From Albirhodobacter sp048262715 (GTDB lineage Bacteria; Pseudomonadota; Alphaproteobacteria; Rhodobacterales; Rhodobacteraceae): DNA of 64,000 bases. The stretch is from NCBI GenBank assembly GCA_048262715.1, contig JBLXEV010000013.1, positions 50,297 to 114,296 on the forward strand. The letters run 5' to 3'. The translations under genes were made by a program, and so were the position numbers. Shown one piece after another: positions 34,722 to 43,550 of this stretch. Positions within the stretch are counted from its first letter, which is position 1; the number at the start of each line of letters is the position of its first letter. Under the pieces are notes generated by a model, which saw only the letters and a program-made list of their open reading frames with translations, had not been told where the DNA came from and did not search any database.

Positions 34722-36403
34722 GGTTTGACGAGGGGCAGGCCGAGGAATTCGACGTGCTGATTATCGGCGCGGGGATCAACGGCGCGGGGCTGTTTCGTGA
34801 TCTTTGCGCGCAGGGGCTGCGCTGCCTCTTGGTGGAGAAGGGCGATTTCGGCTCGGGGACGAGTGCGGCCCCCTCGCGGCTGATCCATGGCGGGTTGAAG
34901 TATCTGGAGACGGGAGAGTTCCGGCTGGTGGCGGAATCGACCTATGAGCGCAATCTGTTACTGCGCAACGCCGCGCATCTGGTGCGTCCTTTGCCGACGA
35001 TCCTGCCGATTTTCTCATGGACGCGCGGGATTTGGGCGGCGCTGCGCACTTTGCTCGGCTCAAAAACCGCGCCGCGCAGCCGTGGGGCGGTTTTGGTCAA
35101 GATCGGACTTTGGCTTTACGATTTCTACGGGGCGCGCGCGCGGCAAATGCCGCGACATCAACTCTGGCGGCGTGCAAAAGCGCGGGACGAGATCCCCGCC
35201 CTCACGCCGCGTATCGTTGCGGCGGGCACCTATTATGATGCAACTGTTCTTGCCCCCGAACGGCTGGTGTTGGAGCTGGTGCAAGACGGGCTGCGCCTGT
35301 CGGAAGGCTCCGAGGCGCTGAACTGGACAGCGGTGTGCCCGTCCGAGCCTCCACAGGCGAAGGGTGCGCCGCAGGCGATCGTCACACTGGCCTCGGCGGA
35401 TGGCCGCGCGCGCATCGTGCGGCCCAAGCTGGTGATCAACGCGGCGGGGCCATGGATCGACCGCGTGAATGCGATGCTGGGGATCGAGGGGCAGTTGATC
35501 GGCGGCACCAAGGGCGCGCATGTCTTGCTCGATCACCCCGAGCTCTTGCGCCAGCTTGACGGGCGGATGATCTATTTCGAGGGCAATGACGGGCGCATCC
35601 TTTTGGTGTTTCCGTTCCACGGCAAGGCGCTTGTCGGCTCCACGGATATCCCTTGTGATCGGCCTGACGAGGTGGCGTGCACCGCAGAGGAGACGGCCTA
35701 TTTTCTGCGCAGTCTTAAAGAGTTGCTTCCGGGATTGGCGTTTGACGAGGGCCAGATCGTCTATGCCTATGCGGGGATCAGGCCACTGCCCAATGCGCAG
35801 GGCGTCGCACCGGGATTGATCAGCCGAGACCACTCCGCGCCCATGGTGCCCGCGGGCACCGAACGCGCCTTTGGGGTGATCTCGCTGGTGGGCGGGAAAT
35901 GGACAACCTTCCGCGCTTTCTCGGCGGAGGTTGCGGATCAATGCTTGACAATTTTGGGGCGGGCGCGTCGCTGCACGACCGACGAGATGGAGATTGGCGG
36001 CGGGCAGGGGATGCCGCGCACCCGTGCGGCGCGGGCCTCTTGGGTGGCGGAGGTCGCGGGCCAATCGGGCGCATCTGAGGCACGGGTCGAGCAGCTTTTG
36101 GAGCGCTATGGCACCACCGCGCGGGCGGTTGCGTTGCATGAGGGCGCGGCCCCGATCCCGCTTGCGGGCGCGATGAGTGAGGCGGAGATTGATTGGATCG
36201 CGCGTCATGAGCGTGTCGGCCATCTGGAGGATATCTTGCTGCGGCGCACGGTGCTGGCGATCACGGGGCAGTTGAGCCTGCCCTTGTGCCAACGGATTGC
36301 CGAGATCGCGGGGGCGGCTCTCGGGTGGGATGCGGCTCGGGTTGCGCAGGAGGTGGCGCGCAGCCGCGCCGTTTTGGCAGCGCGGCACGGCGTCACACTG
36401 TAA
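34718..36403 (+). CDS. FAD-dependent glycerol-3-phosphate-dehydrogenase-like enzyme (second polyol-phosphate dehydrogenase)
   Basis: GlpD-family protein of 561 residues. The FAD motif is IIGAGINGAGLFRDLCAQG (residues 15-33), then GTSAAPSRLIHGGLKYLETGEF. It differs from EryB in length and sequence. The start overlaps the kinase stop (ATGA). It would oxidise the phosphate made by that kinase. Plain glycerol 3-phosphate remains possible, but the partner kinase is not GlpK-like. It is convergent with the oiaK gene, 10 bases apart, with no terminator between. Confidence 0.78.
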   Translation: MRFDEGQAEEFDVLIIGAGINGAGLFRDLCAQGLRCLLVEKGDFGSGTSAAPSRLIHGGLKYLETGEFRLVAESTYERNLLLRNAAHLVRPLPTILPIFSWTRGIWAALRTLLGSKTAPRSRGAVLVKIGLWLYDFYGARARQMPRHQLWRRAKARDEIPALTPRIVAAGTYYDATVLAPERLVLELVQDGLRLSEGSEALNWTAVCPSEPPQAKGAPQAIVTLASADGRARIVRPKLVINAAGPWIDRVNAMLGIEGQLIGGTKGAHVLLDHPELLRQLDGRMIYFEGNDGRILLVFPFHGKALVGSTDIPCDRPDEVACTAEETAYFLRSLKELLPGLAFDEGQIVYAYAGIRPLPNAQGVAPGLISRDHSAPMVPAGTERAFGVISLVGGKWTTFRAFSAEVADQCLTILGRARRCTTDEMEIGGGQGMPRTRAARASWVAEVAGQSGASEARVEQLLERYGTTARAVALHEGAAPIPLAGAMSEAEIDWIARHERVGHLEDILLRRTVLAITGQLSLPLCQRIAEIAGAALGWDAARVAQEVARSRAVLAARHGVTL

Positions 36404-36413
36404 GGGCTGCGCC

Positions 36414-37796
36414 TTAGCGCGGGCCGCCGCCTTCGCGGACCCAGCCGAAGTAATCCTCACTGCCCATTTGCCCGCCTTTAAGCGCGAGTTCCAACCCGTC
36501 CATTGGGCCGTGGGCATATGCCTTGCAGATGGCAGCGCCCGGAAGGGTGGGGGCGAGCGCCTCTAGCGCGAAGATGCCCAATTGCCGCGTTGCATGGCCG
36601 GAGGTGTCGCCGCCGGAGACGACCGCACGCCGCACTCCGCTGGCATCAAGGATCTGGCGCAGGAGGAGGCCGAGCGCTTCTCCGATCTTTTGGTTGGCGG
36701 CGGGCATATCTATCTGCGCACCCGCAACGGCGGCACGAAAGCGCTCGACCGCTGGATCATCTGGCCCTTCGGCGGTGTGGATCAGCGGGTCTTGGCCCGC
36801 CTGTATTGCCTGCAACGCGGCCTGCAAAGCCTGCGCGATGGCGGATGCAATCGCCTCATCGCCGGCGCAAACGCTGGTGGCGTCGAAGGGGATGGAGGCG
36901 AAGCCGTTGGCCTTTGCCCATGCGATCTGTGCGGCTGTGGTGGGGGAGACCGAGCCGGAGACAGCGACCATCCGTGCCGCGCGGCCAATGCTTGCGGGCA
37001 GCGCGCGCGGCGCGAGGAGGCCGCGCGCAATCCAGTGGCGCACCAGCGCATATTCCACGCCTTGCGAGCCAATCACGAAGCGGCTCTGCGCGCGCCCCTC
37101 CCAGATCATCCGGCCTGCGGCGGCCTCTGAGGCGGCATCATAACTATCGAGCGCGTAGGCCGTGATCCGGCCTTCCTGCGCGCCTGCACGCGGAAGATCA
37201 GCCTGCCAGCCCGCCACCTGCGCGGCGGTGAGGGGGGAGATATCGAGCCGATTTGACTGCTTTGAGATATGCGCGGCAACGTCGGATTCGCCCATCGGGG
37301 TGACAGGATGACGCGACATGACGGGGTGGCGGTCGATCCGGTAAACTTCCTCGCCCATCGCGGCGAAAAGATGGCCGAAGAACTGGTAGCGGCCCATTTG
37401 AGGGGCGGCGGTCAGGACGGGCACGGTCTGCGTGTCGCAGACCCCTGCGCCGATCTCGATTGCCTTGCCGATGGAGCCGATTTCGGGTGCGGAATCGAGC
37501 GTAGTGCAGATTTTATACTGCAGGAGCTCGGGGCGCAGCGCGGCGAGCTGTGCGAAGGCTTGTGGCAACTCGCGCTCCATCCCCTCGGGGGAGAGGGCGC
37601 GGGCGGTGGAGGCAACGCCGACCCCGCGCAGGCCTTTGAACCGTGCGAGCTGTTCGGCACTGGGCGGCGCGAGGAAGAGGATGGAGGGCAGCCCCGCGAA
37701 GGTAAGCACCTCCATCACTGCTGCCGCCCCCGTAAAATCATCGCCATACCACGCGACTAAGGGGCCATCGGGCAAGTGGGAGTGCGCGTCCGTCAT
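36414..37796 (-). CDS. oiaK: 3-oxo-isoapionate kinase (DUF1537 four-carbon acid sugar kinase family)
   Basis: Protein of 460 residues of the DUF1537 acid-sugar kinase family. The N-terminal substrate domain begins AWYGDDFTGAAAVMEVL, and the C-terminal nucleotide domain has VVSGGDTSGHATRQLG. In the published D-apionate pathway OiaK phosphorylates 3-oxo-isoapionate for a RuBisCO-like enzyme; the neighbours ApnO and RuBisCO-like protein support that role here. The start at 37796 has AAGGA upstream; two earlier in-frame starts are less likely. It is divergent from apnO across a shared operator. Related kinases act on threonate or tartronate, so assignment rests on context. Confidence 0.78.
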   Translation of the reverse strand: MTDAHSHLPDGPLVAWYGDDFTGAAAVMEVLTFAGLPSILFLAPPSAEQLARFKGLRGVGVASTARALSPEGMERELPQAFAQLAALRPELLQYKICTTLDSAPEIGSIGKAIEIGAGVCDTQTVPVLTAAPQMGRYQFFGHLFAAMGEEVYRIDRHPVMSRHPVTPMGESDVAAHISKQSNRLDISPLTAAQVAGWQADLPRAGAQEGRITAYALDSYDAASEAAAGRMIWEGRAQSRFVIGSQGVEYALVRHWIARGLLAPRALPASIGRAARMVAVSGSVSPTTAAQIAWAKANGFASIPFDATSVCAGDEAIASAIAQALQAALQAIQAGQDPLIHTAEGPDDPAVERFRAAVAGAQIDMPAANQKIGEALGLLLRQILDASGVRRAVVSGGDTSGHATRQLGIFALEALAPTLPGAAICKAYAHGPMDGLELALKGGQMGSEDYFGWVREGGGPR

Positions 37797-37872
37797 GAGC
37801 CATCCTTCTGGTGACATGCGGCCTGGGCCGTCACGCAATAAATTCCTGTTGACTTAATCATCATAATATTAC

Positions 37873-37887
37873 CTCATCATACCAGTT
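37873..37887. promoter_or_regulatory. Shared GntR operator candidate, oiaK/apnO promoter
   Basis: CTCATCATACCAGTT, identical over 15 bases to 44873-44887 in the RuBisCO-like/GntR divergent promoter. The opposite strand reads AACTGGTATGATGAG, containing TGGTATGATGA, which resembles FadR-subfamily sites. A partial repeat (ATCATCATAATATTACC, 37857-37873) lies beside it. It is placed between oiaK and apnO, so it can control both. Confidence 0.65.
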
Positions 37888-37931
37888 GTCAAATATATCC
37901 GCGCGCCGCGCGGCCCGATGGGAGGAAGTTC

Positions 37932-38762
37932 ATGAAAAAGCTCGCGTTATTTGGTGCAGGCGGAAAAATGGGGATGCGCCTTGGGGCGAATCTGGCGAAA
38001 TCCTCCGATTTCGAGACGCTGCATGTCGAGGTTTCAGAAGAAGGCCGCGCCCGTGTGCGCGAGGCCTATGGTGTCGATTGCGTCGAGGTGGACGCAGCGC
38101 TTGATGGGGCGGATATCATCGTGCTGGCCGTGCCAGATACCTATATCGGCAAGGTCTCGCATGCGATTATCGACAAGGTGAAATCCGGCGCGATGATCGT
38201 CTGCCTTGATGGCGCGGCCCCCTTCGCCAAGCATCTGCCAGTGCGCGATGACGTGACCTATTTCGTCTCCCACCCGTGCCACCCGCCGATCTGGAATGAT
38301 GAGACCGATCCCGAGGCGAAGCGCGACTATTTCGGCGGAATCGCCGCGCAGCAGGGCATCGTGAACGCGCTGGTGCAAGGGCCGGAGGAGGATTACGCCA
38401 TCGGCGATCTGGTTGGCCGCACGATCTACGCGCCGGTTGCGCGTTCTCACCGCGTGACGCTCAAGCAATTCGCGCTGTTGGAGCCGGGCCTGTCGGAAAC
38501 CGTGAACGGGTCGCTGATGAAGGTGCTGCGGATGGCGATGGACGAAGTTGTGCGCAAAGGCGTCAGCTACGATTGCGCGCGCGATTTCCTGTTAGGCCAC
38601 ATGAATATCATGGGGGCTGTGATGTTCGATCAGCATAAGGGCGTGTTCTCGGATGCGGCGAATAAGGCGATTGAGTTCGGGATTCCGGTGCTGATGAAGG
38701 ATGATTGGCTGCGCTGCTTCGACGATGACGAGATCGCGGCAAGCGTTGAGCGCATCACCTGA
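37932..38762 (+). CDS. apnO: D-apionate oxidoisomerase
   Basis: NAD(P)-dependent protein of 276 residues. Rossmann motif LFGAGGKMGMRLGANLAKS lies at residues 5-23; the second half has FVSHPCHPPIWNDETDPEAKRDYFGG and LLGHMNIMGAVMFDQHKGVFSDAANKAIEFG. ApnO moves a hydroxymethyl group while oxidising D-apionate to 3-oxo-isoapionate, the substrate of OiaK. The sequence strongly recalls the ApnO family, and the adjacent kinase, TRAP transporter and RuBisCO-like gene complete the pathway. GGAGGAA lies 6 bases before the ATG. Confidence 0.82.
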   Translation: MKKLALFGAGGKMGMRLGANLAKSSDFETLHVEVSEEGRARVREAYGVDCVEVDAALDGADIIVLAVPDTYIGKVSHAIIDKVKSGAMIVCLDGAAPFAKHLPVRDDVTYFVSHPCHPPIWNDETDPEAKRDYFGGIAAQQGIVNALVQGPEEDYAIGDLVGRTIYAPVARSHRVTLKQFALLEPGLSETVNGSLMKVLRMAMDEVVRKGVSYDCARDFLLGHMNIMGAVMFDQHKGVFSDAANKAIEFGIPVLMKDDWLRCFDDDEIAASVERIT

Positions 38763-38832
38763 TCGCAGACAAAATCGGGCCCGCTCACATCGGGCGGGCT
38801 CCAAAAATAGAACGTAAAAGGGAGGAAACCAT

Positions 38833-39813
38833 ATGCGTTTGATGACTAAGATGTTGACCGGTGTCGCGGTTGTACTGGGGATGGCGGCCACAGGCGCGCT
38901 GGCTGAGGAATTCAACCTCGCCTTCACGCCGCCGCTCGAGTCCCATTACGGGGATGGCGGCAAGGCCTTCGCGGCCAAGATGGACGAGCTCTCGAACGGG
39001 TCAATCACCATCAACCTCAAGCCCGCCGGCGCGCTTGGCGGTGAGCGGGACGTGATCGAGGGGCTACAAATCGGCACAGTTGATCTGGCACTGTCCTCGA
39101 CAGGCCCGATTGGGAATTTCATTCCCGATGTCTATGCGCTTGATTTCCCGTTCTTGTTCAAAGGCTATGACGAGGCCCGCGCGGTGCTCGACGGGCCGAT
39201 TGGCGAGAAGCTGTTCGAGGAATTCCCGGCACATGATCTGGTTGGCCTCGCTTGGGGTGAAAACGGCTTCCGCCATATCACCAACTCGATCCACCCGATC
39301 AACACGCCGGAAGATCTCGCAGGGCTGAAGCTGCGGACGATGGAAAACAAGGTCCATATCGCGGCGTTTTCTGCGGCAGGGGCGGCGCCAACCCCGATGA
39401 GCTGGACCGAGGTTCTGACCTCGCTGGCCCAAGGCACGATTGACGGGCAGGAGAACCCTGTCGCGATCCTCACCGCGAACAACATCTGGGAAATCCAGAA
39501 ATACGCGACACTGACGGGGCATGTCTATTCGCCCGCCGTCTTCGTGATGTCGAAAGCGCGTTGGGATGGACTGACCGAGGAGCAGCAGGGCTGGTTTAAG
39601 GAAGCTGGCAAAGCCGGTGCCGCCGCGACCCGCGCGACCGTTTCCGCGACAGAGACCGCTGGGATCCAGATGATGCGCGATAACGGCATGGAAGTTGTCG
39701 AGAACATCGACAAAGCCGCCTTCGCAGCGGCGGTGCAGCCTGCCTATACCGAATATGCCGAGCAGATGGGCGTTGCCGATCTGATCGCCGAGATCCAAGC
39801 CGCGCAAGAGTAA
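38833..39813 (+). CDS. TRAP transporter substrate-binding protein (DctP family)
   Basis: Periplasmic protein of 326 residues with signal peptide MTKMLTGVAVVLGMAATGALA (residues about 4-24, cleavage after ALA). The DctP marks are GALGGERDVIEGLQIGTVDLAL, the carboxylate-binding-type Arg in GLKLRTMENKVH and DGQENPVAILTANNIWEIQKY. TRAP binding proteins carry organic acids, which fits D-apionate (inferred from neighbours). GGGAGGAAA precedes the ATG. A stem-loop terminator follows and separates it from the permease genes. Confidence 0.88.
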   Translation: MRLMTKMLTGVAVVLGMAATGALAEEFNLAFTPPLESHYGDGGKAFAAKMDELSNGSITINLKPAGALGGERDVIEGLQIGTVDLALSSTGPIGNFIPDVYALDFPFLFKGYDEARAVLDGPIGEKLFEEFPAHDLVGLAWGENGFRHITNSIHPINTPEDLAGLKLRTMENKVHIAAFSAAGAAPTPMSWTEVLTSLAQGTIDGQENPVAILTANNIWEIQKYATLTGHVYSPAVFVMSKARWDGLTEEQQGWFKEAGKAGAAATRATVSATETAGIQMMRDNGMEVVENIDKAAFAAAVQPAYTEYAEQMGVADLIAEIQAAQE

Positions 39814-39830
39814 GCGGTTCCCAAAGATCG

Positions 39831-39861
39831 GTGCCTCCCGCTGTGGTGGGGGGTGCTTTTT
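39831..39861 (+). terminator. Attenuator-like terminator between dctP and dctQ genes
   Basis: An 11-bp stem (39831-39841 with 39846-39856, including four G-T pairs), loop TGTG, followed directly by TTTTT. It lies 18 bases after the binding-protein stop. Partial termination here would give more binding protein than permease, a usual need in such operons. Confidence 0.65.
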
Positions 39862-39877
39862 ATCGGAGGAGGGGAAT

Positions 39878-40375
39878 ATGGGAACTGTGGTCCGACTTTC
39901 GGAATCTATCATCCGAATGACATTCAATCTCGCGGCAGTGTTGCTGGCGCTGGCGGTGGCGCTGGTGTTTTATCAGGTGCTGACGCGGTTTTTGCTGGGT
40001 GAGGCGGCGGTCTGGTCAGAGGTTCTGGCACGGGCGGTGATTGTCTGGGGCGTGTTCCTGACGATGGGCCCAGCCATCCGGCATAGCAATATGATCCCGA
40101 TTGATGTGATCCGCAGTTTGATCCCCGAGCGGGCGCAGATCTGGCTGTTGCGGGTTGTCACCTTTGCGATGCTGATCTTCCTGACCGTGCTGATTTGGTA
40201 CGGCTATAAAATGACATTGCGGGTGATGAGCCAGCAGGTCGCGATGCTGGATGTTTCGGTTGCGTGGTTCTATGGCGCGCTGCCGATCGGTGCGGTGCTC
40301 GCCTTGCCCGGCTTGATGCTGGTGCAACGGGACGCCGAACGCAGCCACCGTCAGCAGAGGGGAGCCACCCTATGA
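39878..40375 (+). CDS. TRAP transporter small membrane subunit (DctQ family)
   Basis: Membrane protein of 165 residues with four hydrophobic helices (about residues 15-33, 48-62, 88-106, 128-147) and the DctQ pattern YQVLTRFLLGEAAVWSEVLAR. It forms the membrane part of the TRAP carrier with the DctM protein. GGAGGAGGGG precedes the ATG, and its stop overlaps the DctM start (ATGA). Confidence 0.87.
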   Translation: MGTVVRLSESIIRMTFNLAAVLLALAVALVFYQVLTRFLLGEAAVWSEVLARAVIVWGVFLTMGPAIRHSNMIPIDVIRSLIPERAQIWLLRVVTFAMLIFLTVLIWYGYKMTLRVMSQQVAMLDVSVAWFYGALPIGAVLALPGLMLVQRDAERSHRQQRGATL

Positions 40376-41646
40376 ATGCCGCGCTTGCTCTATCGCTGAT
40401 CATCTTCTTCGGCCTCTCGATTCCTGTCGCGGTTTCAATCGCTCTGGCTTCGATTTTTGGCATCACCTTCTTTTCCAGCCTGCCGTTGCTGGTCGTGCCG
40501 CAAAAAATGTTCACGGGGCTTGATAGCTTCCCGTTGATGGCGGTGCCGTTTTTTATCCTCGCGGGCAATCTGATGACCAAAGGCGGGATTTCGCACCGTC
40601 TTGTCGATTTTGCGAAGTCGCTGGTGGGCGGAACGCAGGGCGGGCTAGCGAGTACCTGTGTTGTCGCCTGTATGGTCTTTGCGGCGATCTCGGGCTCGTC
40701 CGTGGCGACGACATTTGCCATCGGCTCGATCCTGATCCCAGCGATGGTCAAGCATGGCTATCCTGTCAGTATGGCGGCCTCGATCCAAGCTTCTTCGGCG
40801 GAACTCGGCGTGATTATCCCGCCCTCGGTGCCGCTGATCCTATTCGCGGTCTCGACGCAAACTTCGATCACGCAGCTTTTCATTGCGGGGCTGGGGCCGG
40901 GATTGCTGGTTGCAGGATCGCTGATCGTAATGGTGCAAATTTGGTGCCGCGTGAAAGGCTATGGCAAGGAAGACGGCGCCGATCGGCGCGCGGTTCTGCC
41001 GTCATTGCGCAACGCGTTCTGGGCGCTGATGATGCCCGTGATCATTCTGGGTGGGATCTATGGCGGCATTTTCACCCCGACCGAAGCCGCTGCAGTCGCC
41101 GTCGTCTATGCGCTTGTGCTGGGGCTGTTTGTCTACCGCGAGATGACGCTTTCCGATCTGCCGGACCTGTTCCGCCGCGCGGCGATTTCCTCAGGAGCGG
41201 TGATGCTGATCATCTCGGCGGCGTCGCTGTTTAGCTTCCTCATCAGCCTGTCGGGCATGCCCAACACAGTGGGCGCTTGGGCGCAGGCGACCTTCGATCA
41301 TGGCTGGAGCTTCCTGCTCGCGATCAATATCCTGCTGTTCTTTGTGGGGATGTTTATCGAGACCTCCGCCGCGATCCTCGTTCTCGCGCCGATCCTCACG
41401 CCGATTGCGATATCCTACGGGATTGATCCGGTGCATTTCGGGGTGGTGATTGTGGTCAATCTTGCCTTGGGGATGTTTACCCCGCCCTTGGGAGTGAACC
41501 TCTTCGCGGCGGCCTCGGTGGCGGAGATCCCCGTGCAGCGGATGTTCTCGTCGCTGGTGATCCCCGTGGTGACGGTGGTCACGGCGCTGATGATGATCAC
41601 CTATCTGCCAGTGATTTCGCTCGGGCTGCGGGATTTGATGATGTAG
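40372..41646 (+). CDS. TRAP transporter large permease subunit (DctM family)
   Basis: Membrane protein of 424 residues with about 12 hydrophobic segments and family motifs FFILAGNLMTKGGISHRLVDFA, ISGSSVATTFAIGSILIPAM and GVIIPPSVPLILFAV (described by region, residues about 60-165). The ATG at 40372 is chosen over a longer frame because it overlaps the DctQ stop and begins right before the first helix. It drives Na+-coupled uptake of the acid delivered by the binding protein. Confidence 0.9.
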   Translation: MNAALALSLIIFFGLSIPVAVSIALASIFGITFFSSLPLLVVPQKMFTGLDSFPLMAVPFFILAGNLMTKGGISHRLVDFAKSLVGGTQGGLASTCVVACMVFAAISGSSVATTFAIGSILIPAMVKHGYPVSMAASIQASSAELGVIIPPSVPLILFAVSTQTSITQLFIAGLGPGLLVAGSLIVMVQIWCRVKGYGKEDGADRRAVLPSLRNAFWALMMPVIILGGIYGGIFTPTEAAAVAVVYALVLGLFVYREMTLSDLPDLFRRAAISSGAVMLIISAASLFSFLISLSGMPNTVGAWAQATFDHGWSFLLAINILLFFVGMFIETSAAILVLAPILTPIAISYGIDPVHFGVVIVVNLALGMFTPPLGVNLFAAASVAEIPVQRMFSSLVIPVVTVVTALMMITYLPVISLGLRDLMM

Positions 41647-41678
41647 CGCCTAAAATGGGAGAGCGATCGAGACAAGAT

Positions 41679-41700
41679 AGAGGGGGCGTTTGCCCCCTCT
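41679..41700. terminator. Bidirectional terminator between the TRAP permease and DhaK-DhaL genes
   Basis: A 9-bp perfect stem (AGAGGGGGC / GCCCCCTCT) with loop GTTT and T/A runs on both sides, 32 bases after the DctM stop and 20 bases after the convergent kinase stop. Confidence 0.85.
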
Positions 41701-41719
41701 TTTGCAATCGCTTTTCAGG

Positions 41720-43471
41720 CTAGAGATCCGCTGCGGCCTCGGCCCAAGCGGCCAGCAGGATCGCAGCGGAGGCGGCCCCGGGGTCTTTGTGACCAATCGA
41801 GCGGGCACCGAGTTTCTTTGATCGCCCCCGGTTGCTTTGCATCTGGGTCGTGGCCTCCGCTCCTTTTGCCGCGCCGTTCGCTGCGGCAGCGAGACAGGTG
41901 GCGATTGAGTCACTTTGCGCGCGGGCCAGCAAAGCCGCATCTGCGGCAGGAAACCACGCATCGAGCATTGTTTTATCGCCTAGGGCGGCCTCGCCACGCG
42001 TGGCAATGCCCTGCGCCATGCCGTAGAGCCATGCAACCAAGGCCGCCGCATCCAAATTGCGCCGATCTGCGACGGCAGCGCCTGCACGGCGGAAGGCGGT
42101 GGCATATAGCGGCCCCGCCGAGGCCCCGACCGCATCCAAGAACGCCTGCGCTGTCACATCGCAGAGTTCGGTAATCGTCGCTGCATGCGGGGAGCCACCC
42201 AATGCGGCGGTAGCGGCTTTCCAGCCGATCTCCATCGTGATCCCGTGATCGCCATCCCCAAGCGCCCCGTCGAGCGCGCAGAGCGGATCGCGGTTCGCAA
42301 ATATCGCCTCTGCCCCCGCGCGCATCATCTTGCGGAACCGTTCTGGGGTCAGCGCGCCGGTCTCGATCAGGTCGCGCTGGGGCGTGGAGTGAGGTTTGAT
42401 ATTAGGGGGGGCGGCGGTTGCGATCGGGTAGGCGTTTGGACGGGGCGCGCGCGGTGTGGGGCGGTGTCCGGCGACGGTGAGCGCGGGCGTCTCGCAGGGA
42501 TGATCGAGCCAGCGCGTCAAGTCGGCATCAAGCTTTAGCAGCGTCACCGAGGCGCCGCCCATTTCCAGCGAGGTGCAATAATTTCCGACCCAGCTATGAT
42601 GGATCGCAATATCGCGTTGGCCCAGAACGTGCCCCACGCGGCGATGCAGGAGATAGAGCTCCAGCAGGGTTGTGGAGCCAAGCCCGTTGACAAGCACCGC
42701 GACGCGGTCGCCCGCCCGCAGGGCGAGTTCGTCAAGGATCGGCAGGATCAGCCGATCCGTCACCGCATCGGCGCTCTCGGCGGGCAGCCGAGCGACACCT
42801 GGCTCGCCGTGAATCCCCATGCCGATTTCCATTTGCCCTTCTGGGATCTCGAAATTCGGAACATTGGTTTGCGGCATGGAGCAAGCAGAGAGGGCCACGC
42901 CCATCGTGCGGGTTGCATCATTCGCGCGTTTGGCGGCGGCTTCGACCTCGGCGAGTGAGCCGCCCAGATCCGCCGCCGCGCCCGCAGCTTTGAACACGAA
43001 GAAATTCCCGGCGATCCCACGCCGTTCAGCGATGCGATCCTTGGGCGCGGAGGCGATATCGTCGGTGGTGACAAAGGAGCGCGCGAGGATGCCTTGGGCC
43101 GCCATTTCCTCCTCTGCCATTCTGAAATTCATCACGTCGCCGGTGTAATTTCCGTAGAGAAACAACACCCCAGCGCCGCCACTCGCGGCCAAGCCCGCGT
43201 CAACGATATGGGCAGGGGAGGGCGAAGCGAAGATATTGCCCAAAGGGGCGGCATCTGCGAGGCCTTGGCCGACATAGCCCGCGAAGGCAGGTTCATGCCC
43301 CGAACCGCCGCCGACGACCACGCCGACCTTGCCAGCGCGCGGCCCGTGGAGGGCGACAATCGCCCGGCCCGTGTGGCCTTGAACGGTCAACAGATGGGGA
43401 TGGGCCGAGACCATGCCTTCGACCAGTTCCGCGATCAGATTCTCAGGATCATTGATCAGTTTTCCGGTCAT
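41720..43471 (-). CDS. Dihydroxyacetone-kinase-family enzyme, fused DhaK-DhaL (possible L-erythrulose kinase)
   Basis: Protein of 583 residues. The N-terminal DhaK domain (residues 1-330) has GGGSGHEPAFAGYVG, YGNYTGDVMNF and the substrate-binding His in GMGIHGEPG. A Pro-rich linker lies near 345-370. The C-terminal DhaL domain has LGDGDHGITME, GASAGPLYATAF and RSIGHKDPGAAS. The fused form uses ATP and not the phosphotransferase system. In tetritol and D-apionate pathways, members of this family act as L- or D-erythrulose kinases, which fits the surroundings; dihydroxyacetone itself cannot be excluded. It is 79 bases downstream of the RuBisCO-like gene on the same strand. Confidence 0.82.
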   Translation of the reverse strand: MTGKLINDPENLIAELVEGMVSAHPHLLTVQGHTGRAIVALHGPRAGKVGVVVGGGSGHEPAFAGYVGQGLADAAPLGNIFASPSPAHIVDAGLAASGGAGVLFLYGNYTGDVMNFRMAEEEMAAQGILARSFVTTDDIASAPKDRIAERRGIAGNFFVFKAAGAAADLGGSLAEVEAAAKRANDATRTMGVALSACSMPQTNVPNFEIPEGQMEIGMGIHGEPGVARLPAESADAVTDRLILPILDELALRAGDRVAVLVNGLGSTTLLELYLLHRRVGHVLGQRDIAIHHSWVGNYCTSLEMGGASVTLLKLDADLTRWLDHPCETPALTVAGHRPTPRAPRPNAYPIATAAPPNIKPHSTPQRDLIETGALTPERFRKMMRAGAEAIFANRDPLCALDGALGDGDHGITMEIGWKAATAALGGSPHAATITELCDVTAQAFLDAVGASAGPLYATAFRRAGAAVADRRNLDAAALVAWLYGMAQGIATRGEAALGDKTMLDAWFPAADAALLARAQSDSIATCLAAAANGAAKGAEATTQMQSNRGRSKKLGARSIGHKDPGAASAAILLAAWAEAAADL

Positions 43472-43550
43472 GACGGTCTCCCCCCGATTGCCCCCCTACC
43501 GCGTCAGTGCTGCAAACGGCTGGTGTGCCTTCGCGTGACGCTGCGCCGTC

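Noticed and set aside
33183..36403. Glycerol catabolic pair glpK-glpD
   Set aside because: The kinase lacks GlpK-like sequence and resembles xylulose-type kinases; the locus is tetritol-related. Kept only as a remote alternative.
36414..37838. Longer start for the OiaK gene at 37838
   Set aside because: No ribosome site there; the third in-frame start at 37796 has AAGGA at good spacing and matches the family N-terminus.
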